From assembly GCA_934454035.1 (NCBI GenBank), contig CAKSFY010000042.1, forward strand, positions 1 through 16,710: 16,710 bases of DNA, in the 5' to 3' direction. This DNA comes from an uncultured Clostridia bacterium (lineage in GTDB: Bacteria > Bacillota > Clostridia > UBA1381). Position numbers and translations under genes: made by a program. Below the pieces are notes generated by a model, which saw only the letters and a list, made by a program, of their open reading frames with translations, had not been told where the DNA came from and ran no database searches. This document shows, one piece after another, positions 13,170 to 16,710 of this stretch (positions within the stretch are counted from its first letter, which is position 1; each line of letters begins with the position of its first letter).

Positions 13170-13245
13170 AGTATAATAAAAACGCGCCGAAATGATATGC
13201 ACCCCAAAAGTTAGACACTTTTGGGGTGCATATTTTTATTATACT
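13170..13245. terminator. Composite inverted repeat, bidirectional terminator between galE and the nitroreductase gene
   Basis: An inner 17-bp perfect stem (13195-13211 with 13217-13233) has a 5-nt loop, TAGAC, and runs into TTTTT (13233-13237). An outer 13-bp perfect repeat (13170-13182 with 13233-13245) flanks it and supplies a T-run for the other direction. The outer right arm contains the nitroreductase stop codon. It should end both converging transcripts. The left arm plus loop (CACCCCAAAAGTTAGACA) resembles termini of IS3-family (IS150-group) elements as I remember them. Confidence 0.85.
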
Positions 13246-13745
13246 ATTTTGACTCTTTCCTCATCATAGAATCCTTTTTCGGCAGGAGTATTGTCTGCAA
13301 CTCCTATAACTACAAGTGCTAATGGCAGGGAATCAAGATTGAATTCTTTTTTGAACAGTTCAACTTTATCCTCTTTCGGATAAATTCCGCACCAGCAGCT
13401 GCCATAGCCTAATTCAAGACTTTGAAGCAGTATATTTTCAATAGCGGCACCGCAGTCCTGGGGAAAATAATCCTGTGCAATGCCCTGCTGCAAATCAGGT
13501 CTTGCGCACACAAGAATCGCAAGTGACGCATCCTCAAGGTGCTTTGCATAAGGGTGAATCTTTAAAGCCTTTTGTTTTGCTTCCTCGCTCTTTATTACAA
13601 CAAATTCCCATGGTCGTGAGTTGCAGGCACTCGGCGCGTGCATGGCGGCGTTTAAAATTGTCTTAATATCCGTTTCCGGAATGTCAAGCCCTTTTTTATA
13701 TTTTCTGACGCTTCGTCTTTTTAAAATTGCTTCTGTTACATTCAT
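13239..13745 (-). CDS. Nitroreductase-family flavoprotein
   Basis: An FMN-dependent NAD(P)H oxidoreductase of the nitroreductase superfamily; the natural substrate is unknown. The ATG at 13745 (MNVTEAILKRRSVRKY, 168 residues) is preferred over the GTG at 13754 because AGGA at 13760-13757 is 11 nt away from the former and only 2 nt from the latter. RRSVRKY (10-16) and APSACNSRPWEFVV (about 37-50) are the FMN-binding landmarks, and GYGSCWCGIYP (about 113-123) is the conserved C-terminal segment. The protein is short but complete for the small clostridial group. It has a consensus promoter and is transcribed alone. Confidence 0.9.
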   Translation of the reverse strand: MNVTEAILKRRSVRKYKKGLDIPETDIKTILNAAMHAPSACNSRPWEFVVIKSEEAKQKALKIHPYAKHLEDASLAILVCARPDLQQGIAQDYFPQDCGAAIENILLQSLELGYGSCWCGIYPKEDKVELFKKEFNLDSLPLALVVIGVADNTPAEKGFYDEERVKIV

Positions 13746-13770
13746 TTTAATCACATTCCTTTCTGAATAT

Positions 13771-13799
13771 ATTATAACCGCAAATTTATTTTATGTCAA
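13771..13799 (-). promoter_or_regulatory. Consensus promoter of the nitroreductase gene
   Basis: On the minus strand: TTGACA (13799-13794), a 17-nt spacer and TATAAT (13776-13771), a full match to the SigA consensus in both boxes. Its -35 box begins only 6 nt beyond the terminator arm that closes the acc operon. Confidence 0.9.
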
Positions 13800-13805
13800 T
13801 AAAAC

Positions 13806-13850
13806 AGAGTGCAAAATCTTATGAATTTTAAGATATTGCACTCTTTTTTT
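13806..13850. terminator. Terminator at the end of the fab/acc operon
   Basis: A 16-bp stem with one A-A mismatch (13806-13821 with 13829-13844) has a 7-nt loop. On the plus strand seven T follow (13844-13850). On the minus strand, the direction of the acc operon, the tail is GTTTTATT, which is weaker but usable. The accA stop codon overlaps the T-run. Confidence 0.75.
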
Positions 13851-14625
13851 ATACAGTGCCGATTTTTCTGAATTTTTCGTATCTTGCGGCACATAAGTCC
13901 TCGTATGAAAGGGAGGAAAGTCTCTTTATTTCATTTATTATTTTTGTTTTCAGTTCGCTGCTTATTTCTTCGTGGGAACGGTTTTCTTCCGGTATTACAC
14001 CCTCGATTATTCCGAATTCCCGGAGGTCGTGAGCGGTGAGTTTCAGTGCTTCAGCGGCTTCAGCGGCTTTTGCTGAGTCTTTCCAGAGTATGCTTGCGCA
14101 TCCTTCGGGAGAAATAACCGAATAAACCGCATTTTCAAGCATGAAAATTGTATCGGCAACCGACAGAGCAAGCGCGCCGCCGCTGCCGCCTTCTCCTGTA
14201 ACTACAGAGATTACGGGAGTTTTCAGCGTCATCATTTCCATAAGATTTTCAGCAATTGCAAGCCCCTGGCCGCGTTCCTCCGCACCGATTCCGCAATATG
14301 CTCCGGGACTGTTGATGAGACATATTACCGGTCTGTGGAATTTTTCAGCCTGCTTCATAAGCCTGAGAGCTTTTCTGTATCCCTCCGGACTCGGGCAGCC
14401 GAAATTACGTTTCATTCGCTCTTCGATAGCAGTTCCGCGCTCCATGGCGATTATTGTGACCGGAATATTGTCCAGATAGCCGATACCGCCCATAATTGCA
14501 CCGTCATCGGCGAATCTTCTGTCTCCGTGAAGTTCAATAAAATCAGTAATCATTTTGTCTATATAGTATGCTCCCGACGGTCTTTTTCCGTCACGTGCAT
14601 GGGTTACCCGTTCATATGCGTTCAT
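13849..14625 (-). CDS. accA: Acetyl-CoA carboxylase carboxyltransferase subunit alpha
   Basis: With AccD it transfers the carboxyl group from biotin to acetyl-CoA, making malonyl-CoA for fatty-acid synthesis. The ATG at 14625 is used (258 residues): GGAGGTGA lies about 9 nt upstream, and the accD stop and accA start share one base (TGATG), indicating coupled translation. The TTG at 14628 is a weaker option. Conserved segments are LHGDRRFADDGAI (32-44), FGCPSPEGYRKALRLM (75-90), INSPGAYCGIGAEERGQ (104-120) and GEGGSGGALAL (144-154), which forms the oxyanion region. It is shorter than the roughly 315-residue enterobacterial form because most of the N-terminal helical extension is absent, as is common in clostridia. 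Confidence 0.95.
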   Translation of the reverse strand: MNAYERVTHARDGKRPSGAYYIDKMITDFIELHGDRRFADDGAIMGGIGYLDNIPVTIIAMERGTAIEERMKRNFGCPSPEGYRKALRLMKQAEKFHRPVICLINSPGAYCGIGAEERGQGLAIAENLMEMMTLKTPVISVVTGEGGSGGALALSVADTIFMLENAVYSVISPEGCASILWKDSAKAAEAAEALKLTAHDLREFGIIEGVIPEENRSHEEISSELKTKIINEIKRLSSLSYEDLCAARYEKFRKIGTV

Positions 14626-15410
14626 CAATTTTCACCTCCGTGCAGCTTTAAAATATTTACAAGAGTATCTTTTAAATTTTCTCTCGGGATAATTGCGTCA
14701 ACGAATCCGTGTTCCTTTAAAAATTCAGCGCGCTGGAAGCCTTCAGGAAGCTTCTGACCGGTAGTTTGTTCAATTACTCTTGCGCCTGCGAATCCGACAA
14801 GTGCTTTCGGTTCGGCAAGGATAATATCCCCCTCCATTGCAAAGCTTGCCGTGACTCCGCCGGTGGTGGGGTCTGTGAGTACCGTTATATATAAAAGCCC
14901 TGCGTCACTGTGTCTTTTCACAGCACCGCTTACCTTTGCCATTTGCATGAGAGAGAAAATGCCCTCCTGCATTCGGGCACCGCCTGAGGTTGTAAAACCG
15001 ACAACCGGCAGGTTTTCTTTTGTTGCAAGTTCAAAAGCGCGTGTGATTTTTTCACCCACAATTCGTCCCATACTTCCCATCATAAATTCTGAATTCATGA
15101 TAAAAAGAATGTATTTGATTCCGCCTGTTTCGGCATAGCCGTAAACAACCGCGTCATCAAAACCGCTTGATTTTTCTGCCGCAGACAGTTTTTCGTCATA
15201 GCCCGGAAAGGCGAGAATGTTATCGCTTTTTAAATTTGAATCCAATTCATCAAAGCTGTCACAAACAAGTCTTATGCGTTCTGTCGGGTTCATTCTTAAG
15301 TATGCGCCGCATTCGGGACAAATCGAGAGAACATTTTCTTCAAATTCTTTACCGCATTTTTTGCAGGTTTTTAAAACGGCTTTTTTTCTTTTAAATAATT
15401 TTTCGAACAT
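14625..15410 (-). CDS. accD: Acetyl-CoA carboxylase carboxyltransferase subunit beta
   Basis: The partner of AccA in the carboxyltransferase heterotetramer. The 261-residue protein begins with a basic segment and a four-cysteine zinc finger: C16, C19, C31 and C34. The crotonase-like core follows, with GRIVGEKITRAFE, TTSGGARMQEGIFSLMQMAK and LTDPTTGGVTASFAMEGD, then FAGARVIEQTTGQKLPEGFQ near the end. The ATG at 15410 has AAGGAG 8 nt upstream, within the end of fabZ, and only 2 nt separate the two genes. In many clostridia accC precedes accD; here fabZ does. Confidence 0.96.
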   Translation of the reverse strand: MFEKLFKRKKAVLKTCKKCGKEFEENVLSICPECGAYLRMNPTERIRLVCDSFDELDSNLKSDNILAFPGYDEKLSAAEKSSGFDDAVVYGYAETGGIKYILFIMNSEFMMGSMGRIVGEKITRAFELATKENLPVVGFTTSGGARMQEGIFSLMQMAKVSGAVKRHSDAGLLYITVLTDPTTGGVTASFAMEGDIILAEPKALVGFAGARVIEQTTGQKLPEGFQRAEFLKEHGFVDAIIPRENLKDTLVNILKLHGGEN

Positions 15411-15412
15411 AA

Positions 15413-15835
15413 TTATTTCTCCTTATCAACTATTGCAAAGGAAAAATCGGCGGTTACTGCTTTTTTTCCGTTTACATATCCCACTCCCGAAGCAAAATAA
15501 AACGGCGCATGTTCTCTGGTGATTCTGCATTCTGTTTTGAATATGTCGCCCGGCTTTACGGGGCTTTTAAAGCGTACTTTGTCAAGACCGGTAAAATAGG
15601 GAAGGGAATCACCGCTCATTTTATCTGCCATAAGCACGCAAATCGACTGTGCCAGAATCTCACATAATATTACGCCCGGAACAACCGGAGCACCCGGGAA
15701 ATGTCCGTCCAAAAACCATTCGTCACCGTTTATTTTTTTGATTCCGTGCGCAATGCCGTCCACGATATATGCCTCGTCAATCAAGAGCATACTGTCGCGG
15801 TGAGGAAGGATGGTCATTATTTCATTTTTATTCAT
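15413..15835 (-). CDS. fabZ: 3-hydroxyacyl-ACP dehydratase
   Basis: It removes water from 3-hydroxyacyl-ACP in each round of fatty-acid elongation. The 140-residue hot-dog fold protein has LPHRDSMLLID at 10-20. The active-site helix GHFPGAPVVPGVILCE (44-59) has catalytic H45 and E59, followed by KVRFKSPVKPGD. Length is normal. GGAGGTG lies a few bases before the ATG. It starts 14 nt after the fabF stop and is followed after 2 nt by accD. The usual accB before it and accC after it are not present. Confidence 0.96.
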   Translation of the reverse strand: MNKNEIMTILPHRDSMLLIDEAYIVDGIAHGIKKINGDEWFLDGHFPGAPVVPGVILCEILAQSICVLMADKMSGDSLPYFTGLDKVRFKSPVKPGDIFKTECRITREHAPFYFASGVGYVNGKKAVTADFSFAIVDKEK

Positions 15836-15849
15836 TGCGGCACCTCCGG

Positions 15850-16710
15850 TTAAATTTCCTTAAATGCAAGACACGCATTATGTCCGCCGAACCCAAGTGA
15901 TAATGACAATGACAATTCTATGTCGGTGTTATTTGCTTTATTGGGAGTGTAGTCAAGGTCACATTCCTCATCGGGAACTTTGTAGCCGATAGTAGGCGGA
16001 ACAAGATTATTTTTCAGCGTAAGTATAGCGGCAATAGCCTCCGCAGCGCCTGCTGCTCCGAGCATATGACCTGTCATTGATTTTGTTGAACTGATATGCA
16101 CCTTGTACGCATTGTCTCCAAATGCTTTTTTTATTGCCTGTGTTTCGGTTTTGTCGTTCAGCGGAGTGCTTGTTCCGTGAGCGTTTATATAAACCCGGCT
16201 TGCGTCAAAATCCCCTGCGCCGGAAACCGCTTCGGTTAATGCGTTTGCTCCACCTTCGCCGTCGGGGTCGGGAGCCGTAACATGATATGCATCGCAAGTG
16301 TTGCCGTAGCCGACAATTTCGGCATATATTTTTGCACCTCGTTTTTTTGCGTGTTCATACTCTTCCAAAATCAGCGCGCCAGCGCCCTCGCCCATTACAA
16401 AGCCGTTTCTCTCTTTATCAAACGGAATTGAGGCTCTGTCTTTGTCGGTGCTTTCGGAAAGTGCCATGCAATTTATAAATCCTGCAAAGCCGAGCGGATT
16501 TATAGACGCCTCCGCACCGCCTGCGATTATTGCGTCCGCATAACCGCCTTTTATTGCTCTGTATGCCTCGCCTATACAGTTTGAACCTGTTGCACAAGCC
16601 GTAACTATAGACAGACACGGTCCTTTTGCACCGTACTTTATGGCAATATTGCCTGCCGCAATATTGGAAATCATTTTCGGGATGAACATAGGCGAAACCC
16701 TTTTTGGACC
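15850..16710 (-). CDS. fabF: 3-oxoacyl-ACP synthase II, N-terminus cut by the window edge
   Basis: The condensing enzyme that extends acyl-ACP by two carbons using malonyl-ACP. Only the last 286 residues are in view; the frame runs open to the edge (GPKRVSPMFIPKM), so about 125 residues are missing. The ATG at 16689 is internal, not the start. Visible landmarks are the nucleophile cysteine in VTACATGSN (residue 39 of the visible part), the first histidine in NAHGTSTPLND, the second in STKSMTGHMLGAAG, and GFGGHNACLAF at the C-terminus, which give the Cys-His-His triad of the KAS II group. It is the first visible gene of the fab/acc operon. Confidence 0.95.
   Translation of the reverse strand, partial: GPKRVSPMFIPKMISNIAAGNIAIKYGAKGPCLSIVTACATGSNCIGEAYRAIKGGYADAIIAGGAEASINPLGFAGFINCMALSESTDKDRASIPFDKERNGFVMGEGAGALILEEYEHAKKRGAKIYAEIVGYGNTCDAYHVTAPDPDGEGGANALTEAVSGAGDFDASRVYINAHGTSTPLNDKTETQAIKKAFGDNAYKVHISSTKSMTGHMLGAAGAAEAIAAILTLKNNLVPPTIGYKVPDEECDLDYTPNKANNTDIELSLSLSLGFGGHNACLAFKEI

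Overview
The window looks like a piece of chromosome from a low-to-moderate GC member of the Bacillota, most probably a clostridial anaerobe. Reasons: AT-rich spacers, strong AGGAGG-type ribosome sites, TTG and GTG starts, near-consensus SigA promoters, a Gram-positive style lspA / pseudouridine-synthase pair, and a clostridial-type fab/acc cluster. No phage genes, transposase, CRISPR array or toxin-antitoxin pair was seen. Almost everything is housekeeping; the less ordinary parts are in untranslated DNA and a few divergent proteins.

Layout. 1-819: a run of hairpins at the left edge, a tRNA-Lys(CTT) on the minus strand with its own promoter and terminator, then an AT-rich spacer. 820-8664 (+): a tight seven-gene run of lspA, an RluA-family pseudouridine synthase, an ACT/metallo-beta-lactamase fusion, murI, a DUF1934 gene, a CtpA-type protease and comEC. 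Gaps are about 23 nt or less, one junction overlaps, and no internal terminator was seen. 8665-9009: a long, structured leader with its own promoter, an intrinsic terminator, a 12-codon leader ORF and further hairpins, ending at pnuC (9010-9696, +). 9691-11992 (-): an unknown four-helix membrane protein, a class I glutamine-amidotransferase-like (C26) hydrolase, a 392-nt spacer and a PHP-domain phosphoesterase. 12016-12092: back-to-back promoters. 12152-13165 (+): galE, ending in a large composite inverted repeat shared with the convergent nitroreductase (13239-13745, -). 13849-16710 (-): the end of a fatty-acid operon, fabF (cut by the window edge), fabZ, accD, accA.

How the genes fit together. 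The first operon mixes envelope work (lipoprotein signal peptidase, D-glutamate supply, a secreted processing protease with a peptidoglycan-binding tail) with RNA modification and DNA uptake. The last operon makes malonyl-CoA and elongates fatty acids, but accB and accC are missing from the places where clostridial clusters usually carry them. The pnuC leader is the best candidate for an undescribed regulatory element: the pieces are visible in the sequence, but I matched them to no known riboswitch class and the ligand is unknown.
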